Positions 54,718-63,473 of a DNA stretch of 64,000 nt are shown piece by piece. Every line of letters starts with the position of its first letter. Positions within the stretch are counted from its first letter, which is position 1. The DNA lies in assembly GCA_017535785.1 (NCBI GenBank), contig JAFXTN010000037.1, positions 372,001-436,000 on the forward strand. The letters are read 5' to 3'. A model generated the notes under the pieces. It had not been told where the DNA came from. It was given only the letters and a program-made list of their open reading frames with translations, and did no database searches. The DNA comes from Butyrivibrio sp. (lineage in GTDB: Bacteria > Bacillota > Clostridia > Lachnospirales > Lachnospiraceae). Made by a program: the position numbers and the translations under genes.

Positions 54718-57104
54718 TGAAGTATGGCTATTTTGACAACGATAATAAAGAATATGTGATCGACAGGATTGACCTGCCGACATCCTGGACAAATTATCTC
54801 GGCGTCGAGAAATTTGCCACAGTCATAAATCATACGGCCGGCGGCTATTCATTCTACGATAGCCCCGAGTATCACAGAATCAGTAGATTTCACGGAAACA
54901 GCATTCCGATGGACAGACCGGGATATTATGTATATCTCAGGGATGCCGATTCATCCGACTATTTCACAATTTCATGGCAGCCTGTAGCAAAGGCGCTTGA
55001 TAAAGCTAAATATACCTGCAGACACGGCTTATCATATACCGTTTATGAGTGTGAATATGACGGGCTTAAGTGTTCTCAGAAGATGAGCGTTCCGTTATCC
55101 GAGAACGTTCTTTTATGGGACGTCAGGGTAAAAAACACTGAGAATAAGGTCAGAAACCTTTCTATATTTTCATATCTTGAATTCTCATTCCATTCAATAG
55201 CAATTGATAATCAGAATTTCCAGATGAGCTTGTACTGTGCGGGCGCTTCATATGAAGACGGAATAATAGAAGAAGATCTTCATTATGAGCCTGACGGATT
55301 CCAGTACTTTGCTTCAAACTTCGATCCCGACGGATATGACTGCGAAAGAGATATTTTCCTCGGAATGTATCACACAGAAGATAATCCCGTGGCAGTCGAG
55401 ACCGGCAAGTGTTCATCTTCCGAGCAAAAGGGCGGAAATCACTGCGGAAGTCTTCAAAAGAACTTTAGCCTTAATCCCGGAGAAGAAGTAAGATTTATCT
55501 TCATGCTCGGAGAAGGTGACAGGAGCGAAGGAAAAAGAGTAAAAGAAAAATACAGCGATCTTGCCAATGTAGACAGAGCCTATGAAGAGCTTGCAAAGTA
55601 TTGGGATAAGAAAATATCCAAGCTTGTTATCGATACTCCCAGCGAAGGCATGAACACAATGATAAATACATGGACTTTGTATCAGTCCGAGATCAATGTT
55701 ATGTTCTCAAGATTTGCTTCGTTTATAGAGCTTGGCGGAAGAACGGGACTTGGATACAGAGACACCGCTCAGGATGCTATGACGATACCGCATTCCAATC
55801 CCGAGAAATGTAAAGAGAGAATAATGCAGCTCTTAAACGGTCTTGTTTCCGAAGGCTACGGACTGCATCTTTTCGATCCCGCATGGTTTGAAGAAGAACC
55901 CGAGTCCGATGGATTTAAGTCACCGACGGTTATTCCGGTATCTGCAAGCGACAGAGTTCACTCCAAGGAAGACGCCTGCGCGGATGACGCCCTCTGGCTT
56001 GTTCCCGCAATTACAGAGTACATAAAAGAGACGGGAGATCTCGGATTTGCCGACATGGTACTTCCGTACGCGGACGGCCCCGAGGGAACAGTCTATGAAC
56101 ACATGAAAAAGATCCTTGATTTTTCCGAAAGAGAAGTCGGTCAAAACGGCGTGTGCAAGGGACTTAGAGCAGACTGGAACGACTGCCTTAACCTTGGCGG
56201 CGGAGAGAGTGCAATGGTAAGCTTCCTTCATCACTGGGCACTTACTCATTTCATAGAGCTTGCGAATAAACTCGGAAAAAGCGAAGATGCAGAGCATTAC
56301 GGCAAAGTAGCCGATAAGCTTAAGGTATTAAGTAACGAAGTCCTCTGGGATGAAGAGTGGTTTATAAGAGGTATAACCAAGAACGGTAAGAAGATCGGAA
56401 CCTCCAAGGACGAAGAAGGAAGAGTACACCTTGAGTCCAACGCCTGGGCGGTTCTTTCAGGAGCGGCAACGGGAGCCAAGGCTTTAAAGGCAATGGAAGC
56501 TGTTGATAAATATCTTTTTACCGAGTGGGGAATACTTTTAAATACTCCTCCGTACACCAAGATAGATCCGTCTATCGGCTTTATCACCAAGGTGTTCCCG
56601 GGACTTAAAGAAAACTCATCGGTATTTTCTCATCCCAATCCTTGGGCTTGGGCAGCCGAGTGTGTTCTCGGAAACGGAAACACCGCAATGAAATTCTATG
56701 ATGCGCTTTGTCCTTATTATCAGAACGACAAGATAGAGACAAGAGAGGCCGAGCCTTATTCATATTGCCAGTTCATCATGGGACCTTCACATAAACAGTT
56801 CGGAAGAGCGAGACATCCGTTTATGACGGGCTCCGGAGGATGGTCATATTTCTCGGCAACAAGATATATTCTGGGAATCAGACCTTCGTATGACGAGCTT
56901 GTGATAGATCCTTGCATACCCGATATCTGGGCAGGCTTTAAGGTTGAAAGGATCTGGCGCGGAGCAAAATATTCTATAGAGATAACAAATCCCGACCATG
57001 TTCAAAAGGGAGTTAAAAAGATCATATTTGACGGCGAAGAAGTGGCTAAGATACCGGCTTGCGAGGCAGGCACCGACCATAGCGTCAAAGTAGTAATGGG
57101 TTAA
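54717..57104 (+). CDS. GH94 disaccharide phosphorylase, N,N'-diacetylchitobiose phosphorylase type
   Basis: A 795-residue GH94 enzyme that splits a beta-linked disaccharide with phosphate into a sugar 1-phosphate and a free sugar. YGYFDNDNKEYVI, NHTAGGYSF, GYRDTAQDAM, GLRADWNDCLNLGGGES (catalytic Asp) and FSHPNPWAWAAE are present. From memory, the sequence follows Vibrio diacetylchitobiose phosphorylase more closely than clostridial cellobiose phosphorylase, which has FRDSNQDLLG at the aligned site and a shorter DWNDCLNLN stretch. There is no signal peptide, so it is cytoplasmic. GGGAGG precedes the ATG. A phosphohexomutase follows after 19 bp. Confidence 0.9.
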   Translation: MKYGYFDNDNKEYVIDRIDLPTSWTNYLGVEKFATVINHTAGGYSFYDSPEYHRISRFHGNSIPMDRPGYYVYLRDADSSDYFTISWQPVAKALDKAKYTCRHGLSYTVYECEYDGLKCSQKMSVPLSENVLLWDVRVKNTENKVRNLSIFSYLEFSFHSIAIDNQNFQMSLYCAGASYEDGIIEEDLHYEPDGFQYFASNFDPDGYDCERDIFLGMYHTEDNPVAVETGKCSSSEQKGGNHCGSLQKNFSLNPGEEVRFIFMLGEGDRSEGKRVKEKYSDLANVDRAYEELAKYWDKKISKLVIDTPSEGMNTMINTWTLYQSEINVMFSRFASFIELGGRTGLGYRDTAQDAMTIPHSNPEKCKERIMQLLNGLVSEGYGLHLFDPAWFEEEPESDGFKSPTVIPVSASDRVHSKEDACADDALWLVPAITEYIKETGDLGFADMVLPYADGPEGTVYEHMKKILDFSEREVGQNGVCKGLRADWNDCLNLGGGESAMVSFLHHWALTHFIELANKLGKSEDAEHYGKVADKLKVLSNEVLWDEEWFIRGITKNGKKIGTSKDEEGRVHLESNAWAVLSGAATGAKALKAMEAVDKYLFTEWGILLNTPPYTKIDPSIGFITKVFPGLKENSSVFSHPNPWAWAAECVLGNGNTAMKFYDALCPYYQNDKIETREAEPYSYCQFIMGPSHKQFGRARHPFMTGSGGWSYFSATRYILGIRPSYDELVIDPCIPDIWAGFKVERIWRGAKYSIEITNPDHVQKGVKKIIFDGEEVAKIPACEAGTDHSVKVVMG

Positions 57105-57123
57105 TTATGAGGAGGATGATAAA

Positions 57124-58548
57124 ATGATCAAATTCGGTACAGGCGGATGGCGAGCCATCATAGGTGATGAGTTCATAAGAAGTAATATAGAGCTTCTTGC
57201 TAAAGCCCTTGCAACCAAGATGAAAGACGAAGGCGTCGCATCAAAAGGAATAGTAATAGGATATGACAGGAGATTCCTTTCAAAAGAAGCAATGCAGTGG
57301 TCAGCACGAGTTTTTGCAAAGGAAGGGATAAAGGCTTATCTCATAAACAAGTCTGTTCCAACACCCGTAGTTATGTTCTATGTTATGAAGCATGAGCTTT
57401 CTTACGGAATGATGGTAACCGCGAGCCACAATCCCGCTCTTTATAACGGTATAAAAGTATTTACCGCCGGCGGAAGGGATGCTGATGAGATCCAGACAGC
57501 ACAGATAGAAGAGTATATCAAGAAGGTAGATACAGGCGAACCGGTTGAATACATGGAATACGATGCCGGCAAAGAGGCGGGACTCATAAATGAGATATAT
57601 CCTCTAAATGAATATATAGACAGCATCATTTCCAGAATAGATATGGATGCCATCAAGGAAAAGAGCCTTCGAGTTGTCTTGGATCCTATGTACGGCGTAA
57701 GTGAGACATCTCTTAGGATAACTCTTCAGACGGCAAGATGTGAGGTTGAGACTATCCACGACAGACACGATACACTCTTTGGAGGTAAGCTTCCCGCACC
57801 TACGGCGGCTACTCTTCATCAGCTTCAAAATGTCGTTACTGACGGACATTATGATATAGGTATCGCAACCGACGGAGACGCCGACAGAATAGGTGTCATC
57901 GACGATAAGGGCAGATTCTTACATCCCAATGAGATAATGGCTCTTTTGTATTACTATCTCGAAGAGTTCAAAGGCTGGAAGGGTCCTGTTGTAAGAAATG
58001 TCTGCACGACACATGTCCTTGACAGGATGGCTGAGGAATACGGCGAAAAGTGCTACGAGGTTCCTGTTGGCTTTAAGCATATCTCAGCTAAGATGAATGA
58101 GACGGATGCGGTTATCGGAGGAGAATCATCGGGAGGCCTTACCGTACGAGGACATATCAAGGGAAAAGACGGTGTGTATGCCGCAATGCTCCTTGTAGAG
58201 ATGATCGCTGTTACCGGTAAAAAGATGTCTGAGATCATAGAGGACCTTGAGAAAAAATATGGAAAGATCGCGATGGAAGAAAACGACTATCACTTCACAC
58301 AGGAGAAAAAGGAAGAGATCATGGACAGACTCCTTATCAAAAAGGAGCTTCCGGAGTTTTCCTTTGATGTGGATAAGGTGAGCTATCTCGACGGCAGCAA
58401 GGTTTACTTTAAGAATGGCGGCTGGATAATAGCAAGATTTTCAGGCACAGAGCCGCTTCTTAGGATCTATTCCGAGATGCCGGACACCGAAGATGCAAAG
58501 AAGCTTTGTAAATTATACGAGGAGTTTTTGGAACTGAAGCATGAATAA
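57124..58548 (+). CDS. phosphohexomutase (phosphoglucomutase/phosphomannomutase superfamily)
   Basis: A 474-residue alpha-D-phosphohexomutase with FGTGGWRAIIGDEF at the start, the phosphoserine loop VTASHNPALYNG (near residue 98), the metal loop TDGDADRIGV (near 248), the sugar loop GGESSGGL (near 335) and the phosphate loop RFSGTEPLLRI (near 440). Coming directly after the phosphorylase, it probably converts the sugar 1-phosphate (GlcNAc-1-P or Glc-1-P) to the 6-phosphate. The sugar cannot be decided from motifs alone. AGGAGG lies 7 bp upstream. It overlaps the acetyltransferase gene by 8 bp. Confidence 0.93.
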   Translation: MIKFGTGGWRAIIGDEFIRSNIELLAKALATKMKDEGVASKGIVIGYDRRFLSKEAMQWSARVFAKEGIKAYLINKSVPTPVVMFYVMKHELSYGMMVTASHNPALYNGIKVFTAGGRDADEIQTAQIEEYIKKVDTGEPVEYMEYDAGKEAGLINEIYPLNEYIDSIISRIDMDAIKEKSLRVVLDPMYGVSETSLRITLQTARCEVETIHDRHDTLFGGKLPAPTAATLHQLQNVVTDGHYDIGIATDGDADRIGVIDDKGRFLHPNEIMALLYYYLEEFKGWKGPVVRNVCTTHVLDRMAEEYGEKCYEVPVGFKHISAKMNETDAVIGGESSGGLTVRGHIKGKDGVYAAMLLVEMIAVTGKKMSEIIEDLEKKYGKIAMEENDYHFTQEKKEEIMDRLLIKKELPEFSFDVDKVSYLDGSKVYFKNGGWIIARFSGTEPLLRIYSEMPDTEDAKKLCKLYEEFLELKHE

Positions 58549-59095
58549 TAAAAACTTATTTGATACTTTATATAAAGACTTCCTAAGCCCTGAGAATCTG
58601 GCGAATATATCATCTGACAAAACCTATGAAGAGATGATACTCATGCTTGATTCCTACGAGGAGAACAAAGAATTATACATCCCCGAAAATATAGTATATG
58701 ATTATTATAAAGGGGACTTTGAAACATTTCTTGATGCTGTTAGAGTGGTTGATGAGTCCTGGGCTGACATATACAAACCAGGTGACAGGATTTACTGTGG
58801 TTTCTGCGGGGGCAGAGTTGTCAGCTTTTGTATGATCGAAGATATGGGAATGTATGAGGAAGAAGGTATTACCTACAAGGTCGGAGGGCCCGGATGCGTA
58901 GGAACGATCCCCGAATTCAGGAAAAAAGGGATCGGTCTTAAGATGATCGATAAGGCGACCCTGATCCTTAAAGAGCTTGGATACGACATAAGCTATGTGC
59001 ATTACACGGGAGTTGCTCCCTGGTATGCCAAGCTTGGGTATAAGACCATCATCAAGTGGAATAAAGAGGGTAAATGGGAAAGCATGAGGGGTTAA
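58541..59095 (+). CDS. GNAT-family N-acetyltransferase
   Basis: A 184-residue protein with a C-terminal GNAT domain: GGPGCVGTIPEFRKKGIGLKMID carries the acetyl-CoA binding R/Q-x-x-G-x-G/A-type motif (near residue 120-140), followed by YVHYTGVAPWYAKLGYKTI. The N-terminal 90 residues are acidic and helical. The acceptor is unknown. Overlaps with both neighbours make it part of the operon of phosphorylase, mutase, kinase and regulator. Confidence 0.88.
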   Translation: MNNKNLFDTLYKDFLSPENLANISSDKTYEEMILMLDSYEENKELYIPENIVYDYYKGDFETFLDAVRVVDESWADIYKPGDRIYCGFCGGRVVSFCMIEDMGMYEEEGITYKVGGPGCVGTIPEFRKKGIGLKMIDKATLILKELGYDISYVHYTGVAPWYAKLGYKTIIKWNKEGKWESMRG

Positions 59096-60720
59096 ATAAA
59101 AAGAAGAGAGGCTTGTTTAGGGGTAAGCTTGGCTTATCCTCTTTACAGCGCTCTCTTTTTCTTATATTCATGGCATCGTGGATACTTCCGATCGCGGTGC
59201 TGTCTGCATTTATCTTTATTCAATATCAGGATGCATATGTAAAAAGAACCGAAAGAGAAATGGTAAATGAAGCCAAGGTCTCAGCGGTACTCATAAAATC
59301 TCAGATTGACGATGCAAGCTACAAGCTTCATAAAGAGTCGGTCGGAGGTGAGTGGGAGAGGCGCTCGCGAAATGAGAAATTCCTTGTCTGGGCAAGATCC
59401 GAGCTAAACAGGAAATTCTATATGGACGGGCACTATTCCTGTGTTGCACTCTACTATGAAGACGGTGAATCACCGAGTGCATATGTCGGAAAGAACGGCT
59501 ACGAATATGATAAGTACATAGAATATATAGAGCCGGTGATCAAGGATAAGATCGAAAAAAAAGAAAAGGGAACCAAGGTGGTAGTTGCCAATAACAGGAT
59601 ATACCTTGTTCAGAATCTTTTTTATTCCGCATATGACAGGCGCTACGCCACGATAGTTGCCGGTCTCGATAAGCAAAAGCTCTTTGCGGATATTCCGATA
59701 GATACATCCAGCGCCATTTATATTTCTTTTGACGATGAAAAAGAATTTATTACCTATAGGGATTCGGATAAAGAAATTGAAGAAGATAAGAAGGAAGTGC
59801 TTGAGTATCTTTCTTCCGGAAAAGACATCTATAGGAGAAACTTCAATATAATACCTTATTTCAGAAGGTACTATGAGGGCTACAGATGTGCTACCACCAG
59901 CATGTATTATGAGATGCAGTTCTTTTATCTGCAGAATTCAAAAGACCTGTATTATGAGCTTTTTAGGATCAACATCATCGTATTTATCACGATAATAGGA
60001 ATGATACCGATCATGCTGCTTTCCTATTACTACATGAAAAAGAATACCGAGTATACCCAGAAGATGATGACGAAAGATGCGCAGATAGCGGCGCTTCAGG
60101 CGCAGATCAATCCTCATTTTCTTAATAATACTTTGGAGATGATGAACTGGCAGGCGAGAATGTCGGGAGATGTCGAGGTCAGCAAGATGATAGAGTCGCT
60201 TGCGACAGTGCTTGATTCGGGCATCAACAGAGATAATGATAAGCTTGTTCGCCTTGCGGATGAGCTTAGATGCGGCGATGCATTTTTGTATATCATGAGC
60301 ATGAGATTCGGAGAAAGACTTAAGGTTGAAAAGCTTATCGACAGCTCAACTCTTGGAACTTACGTGCCGCAGCTCATCCTGCAGCCGATACTTGAAAATG
60401 CAATAAAGCACGGTGTTGAGAGCGTCAACAGAGGAACCGTGTGGCTTAATATTTTTGAAGAAAACAACGAGCTGATCATAGATGTTATCAACAGCGGAAA
60501 AGATATTTCGAATGAGGATGTGGACAGGATCAGAAAGATCATCAGCGGCGAGCTTAAGCTCAAAAAGAGTGAGCCCGGAACACATACATCCATCGGTATC
60601 TATAATGTTAATAAGAGGATCGAGCTGATCTTTGGGGAAGAATACGGACTGAGTGTAAGCAAGTCCGGTGATAACAACATGCAGTTTAGAATGGTCATGC
60701 CGATCAGTAAGGGAGATTGA
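59074..60720 (+). CDS. sensor histidine kinase, YesM type
   Basis: A 548-residue sensor kinase with a first membrane segment (LIFMASWILPIAVLSAFIFI, about 30-50), an extracellular sensor of about 240 residues, a second segment (IIVFITIIGMIPIMLLSYYYM, about 292-316), and the His_kinase domain with phospho-acceptor AQINPHFLNNTLEMM (near 347), followed by the ATPase with LQPILENAIKHGVE and SIGIYNVNKRIELIFG. This kinase class pairs with AraC-type response regulators to control sugar operons. ATG 59074 overlaps the acetyltransferase by 22 bp. Confidence 0.95.
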   Translation: MGKHEGLNKKKRGLFRGKLGLSSLQRSLFLIFMASWILPIAVLSAFIFIQYQDAYVKRTEREMVNEAKVSAVLIKSQIDDASYKLHKESVGGEWERRSRNEKFLVWARSELNRKFYMDGHYSCVALYYEDGESPSAYVGKNGYEYDKYIEYIEPVIKDKIEKKEKGTKVVVANNRIYLVQNLFYSAYDRRYATIVAGLDKQKLFADIPIDTSSAIYISFDDEKEFITYRDSDKEIEEDKKEVLEYLSSGKDIYRRNFNIIPYFRRYYEGYRCATTSMYYEMQFFYLQNSKDLYYELFRINIIVFITIIGMIPIMLLSYYYMKKNTEYTQKMMTKDAQIAALQAQINPHFLNNTLEMMNWQARMSGDVEVSKMIESLATVLDSGINRDNDKLVRLADELRCGDAFLYIMSMRFGERLKVEKLIDSSTLGTYVPQLILQPILENAIKHGVESVNRGTVWLNIFEENNELIIDVINSGKDISNEDVDRIRKIISGELKLKKSEPGTHTSIGIYNVNKRIELIFGEEYGLSVSKSGDNNMQFRMVMPISKGD

Positions 60721-60721
60721 T

Positions 60722-61474
60722 ATGAAGAAGGTAGTCATCATAGATGATGAGCCCATCATTGTACAGGGGTTGTCAAAGGGCATTGAATGGGACAAATACG
60801 GATGCGAGGTCGTTGGAACGGCAGGCGACGGAGTCGAGGGAAAAAGAGTTATCGAAGAGCTTCATCCCGATATCCTTTTCCTTGATATATGTATGCCTCA
60901 GATGGACGGCCTTACAATGATAGCAGGACTTAAGTCCGAGCATTCGGATATGCAGATCGCAATTTTAACGGGCTTCAGAGATTTTGAATATGCGCAGAAA
61001 GCGATCAACCTGGGCGTTTGCAGGTTTTTATTAAAGCCCTCCAATATGGATGAGATCGATGAAGCGATAACTCACATGGTAGAGATGTCAAACAAGGCAA
61101 AGGGCCCGGATGGATCAGCGGTCGAAGGTGAAGCCTTGGAAGAGAAGACTGCGGATAATTTTATTGTCAGAAATGCTCTTAATTATATAGAAGAACATTA
61201 CAACGAGAAGATTCTTTTGTCCGATGTCGCAGACAAGGTCTATGTTAGCCAGTGGCATCTCAGTAAGCTCCTTAATAAGGAGACTGAAAAGAACTTCTCC
61301 GAGATCTTAAATTCTGTTCGCATAAAAAAGGCAGCAGAGCTTTTAAAAGATCCTTCGAAGAGGATAAGCGATGTTGCGGAGGAAGTCGGATTCTTGGATG
61401 TAGCCCATTTTTCAAGGGTTTTCAAGAAGGTAAAAGGCATATCCGCAAACGAATACAGAAATCACACAAAATAG
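60722..61474 (+). CDS. response regulator with AraC-type DNA-binding domain, YesN type
   Basis: A 250-residue regulator. The receiver domain shows VIIDDEP (acidic pocket), LFLDICMPQMDG (phospho-acceptor Asp near residue 54), ILTGFRDFEYAQKA (Thr) and FLLKPSNMDE (Lys). The C-terminal AraC domain has LSDVADKVYVSQWHLSKLLNKETEKNFSEIL and ISDVAEEVGFLDVAHFSRVFKKVKGISANEYR. It is the partner of the kinase one base upstream and probably activates the ABC importer genes that follow. The ATG at 60722 has GGGAG just upstream. Confidence 0.95.
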   Translation: MKKVVIIDDEPIIVQGLSKGIEWDKYGCEVVGTAGDGVEGKRVIEELHPDILFLDICMPQMDGLTMIAGLKSEHSDMQIAILTGFRDFEYAQKAINLGVCRFLLKPSNMDEIDEAITHMVEMSNKAKGPDGSAVEGEALEEKTADNFIVRNALNYIEEHYNEKILLSDVADKVYVSQWHLSKLLNKETEKNFSEILNSVRIKKAAELLKDPSKRISDVAEEVGFLDVAHFSRVFKKVKGISANEYRNHTK

Positions 61475-61558
61475 TACAAAAATGAACAAAATGGTGCCGT
61501 GACTTAGAGATTTGCAGACTCTACAATATTCTTAGAGAAGTAAAAAAGGGGGCTGCAA

Positions 61559-62500
61559 ATGTCTAAGACTAAGAAACGAGCAAGTCTAAAGAAAACTATA
61601 TTTCTGACAAGCATGGTCTTGCCGGGGGCAATATGGTTTTTTTTCTTGAGATATCTTCCTATGGCGGGAATTGTTCTCGCATTCAAGAACTATAAAGTTT
61701 ATCCCAAAAATCCAACATTCTGGAATAATCTGATGCATTCTGCGTGGTCAGGTTTAAAGAACTTCGAGTTTTTATTCGCCACAACGGATTCCTGGATATA
61801 TATCAGAAACACTATCTGTTATAACGTTGTATGGATCGCATTGGGGCTGGTGATCGCAGTTGCTTTCGCAATCATGCTGCATGAGCTTACAAATAAGTTT
61901 GTTGCAAAGACTTACCAGACACTTATGTTTTTCCCATATTTCTTAAGCTGGGTTGTAGCAAGTTATTTCCTGCTTGCATTCCTTGATCCTACAAAGGGAC
62001 TTATCGATCATTTCCTTATGGCCAAAGGTCTTGAAAAGATAGACTGGTACAATACGCCAAAGTATTGGCCGTTTATCCTGACGATATGTAATCTTTGGAA
62101 GAATATAGGATATTCATCAATCCTGTATCTGGCAGCCATAACCGGAATAGATACGACGCAGTACGAAGCGGCGGCTATCGACGGAGCTACCAAGTGGCAG
62201 CAGATATTCTACGTGACAATTCCTAACTTAAGACCGATGATCTGCATTCTTCTTATCATGAATGTCGGCAAGATCTTCAATTCCGATTTTGGTCTGTTCT
62301 ACACGGTACCTCTTAATTCGGGATCTCTTTTCTCGGCGACGCAGGTTATCGATACCTATATTTACAGAGTTTTGACGGCAACCAATAATATCGGAATGTC
62401 GACGGCGGGAGGTCTTTTGCAAAATGCCGTAGGCTTCGTGTGCATTATGTTTGCCAATAAGGTGGTAAAAAAGATTGATGAGGACAGCGCACTGTTCTAA
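61559..62500 (+). CDS. ABC sugar importer permease, LplB type
   Basis: A 313-residue permease with six membrane segments: FLTSMVLPGAIWFFFLRYLP at the start and LAFKNYKVYPKNPTFW as the typical LplB loop. The EAA loop EAAAIDGATKWQQIFYVTIP near residue 200 contacts the ATPase. The ATPase gene is not in the window and may be shared (MsmK type). AAGGGGG precedes ATG. It is the first gene of the importer operon, after an 84-bp gap that could hold the regulated promoter (TGACTT-16-TACAAT near 61500-61527). Confidence 0.95.
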   Translation: MSKTKKRASLKKTIFLTSMVLPGAIWFFFLRYLPMAGIVLAFKNYKVYPKNPTFWNNLMHSAWSGLKNFEFLFATTDSWIYIRNTICYNVVWIALGLVIAVAFAIMLHELTNKFVAKTYQTLMFFPYFLSWVVASYFLLAFLDPTKGLIDHFLMAKGLEKIDWYNTPKYWPFILTICNLWKNIGYSSILYLAAITGIDTTQYEAAAIDGATKWQQIFYVTIPNLRPMICILLIMNVGKIFNSDFGLFYTVPLNSGSLFSATQVIDTYIYRVLTATNNIGMSTAGGLLQNAVGFVCIMFANKVVKKIDEDSALF

Positions 62501-62509
62501 GGAGGATAT

Positions 62510-63430
62510 ATGGCTAACGCTAAGACTAAAAGAAGAAGGATAAATTCCATATCCGTTCCGGCAGAAATAATATGCCATATCGTGCTTATTCTGTTCTGTC
62601 TTTTGTGTATCGTGCCGTTTATATTTGTTGTGATAATCTCTTTCACATCACAGGAGAGCATAAGGGCGATAGGATATTCTTTTATCCCAAAGACAACGTC
62701 GCTGGAAGCATATAACTATGTTATGAAGCTGGGAGACCAGCTGTGGAGATCGTATTTCAACAGCTTCTTCATCACGATAGTTGGAACGATACTTACGATG
62801 CTCGTTACTATACTTTATTCCTACGGGCTTTACAGAAAGGATTTCAAATTCAGGAAGTTCTTTACCTTCTGGGCGTTCTTTACAATGCTCTTCGGAGGTG
62901 GACTTGCACCTACATACGTTGTTTGTAAGACGGTGCTTGGACTTTCTGACAGCTACTGGGCGGTCATAATACCGATGCTCCTCAATCCGTTCAATATCAT
63001 TGTCATGAGGACTTTTTTCCAGAGTTCGATCCCCGAGGAGCTTATAGATGCTGCTGCGATCGACGGAGCAGGCGAATATACGACACTTTTTAAGATCATC
63101 ATTCCCATTTCAAAACCGGGAATAGCAACGGTCGGATTGTTATCGGCACTGGCGTATTGGAACGAGTGGTTCATTCCAATGCTATATATAAGAGAAGCTA
63201 AGTTCTTCCCGCTTCAGTATCTGCTCATGCAGATGCAGACAAAGGTAGATTTCCTTGTGAAGAACTCATCCATGATCGGTGCGGAGGCAAGCAATATCGT
63301 AAGCGATCTTCCGTCTGATTCACTTAGGATGGCGCTGGTTGTTCTTATCGTAGTTCCCATCGCTTGTGCGTATCCTTTTTTCCAGAGATACATTGTTTCG
63401 GGACTTACGATAGGTTCGGTAAAAGGATGA
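62510..63430 (+). CDS. ABC sugar importer permease, YtcP/AraQ type
   Basis: A 306-residue second permease with six membrane segments. IVPFIFVVIISFTSQESI is at the N-terminus and the EAA loop is DAAAIDGAGEYTTLFKIIIP near residue 184. The C-terminal ending RYIVSGLTIGSVKG is typical of the partner permease of LplB-type systems. AGGAGG precedes the ATG, 9 bp after the first permease. The extracellular binding protein gene follows after 43 bp. Confidence 0.95.
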   Translation: MANAKTKRRRINSISVPAEIICHIVLILFCLLCIVPFIFVVIISFTSQESIRAIGYSFIPKTTSLEAYNYVMKLGDQLWRSYFNSFFITIVGTILTMLVTILYSYGLYRKDFKFRKFFTFWAFFTMLFGGGLAPTYVVCKTVLGLSDSYWAVIIPMLLNPFNIIVMRTFFQSSIPEELIDAAAIDGAGEYTTLFKIIIPISKPGIATVGLLSALAYWNEWFIPMLYIREAKFFPLQYLLMQMQTKVDFLVKNSSMIGAEASNIVSDLPSDSLRMALVVLIVVPIACAYPFFQRYIVSGLTIGSVKG

Positions 63431-63473
63431 TGTTAATGATGCACGAGACGTGCTTTAAAAAAAGGAGGGTTAT

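Noticed and set aside
54717-57104. Plain cellobiose phosphorylase call
   Set aside because: Key segments (RDTAQDAM, NDCLNLGGGES) fit the diacetylchitobiose group better, as far as memory allows. The substrate is left as type only.
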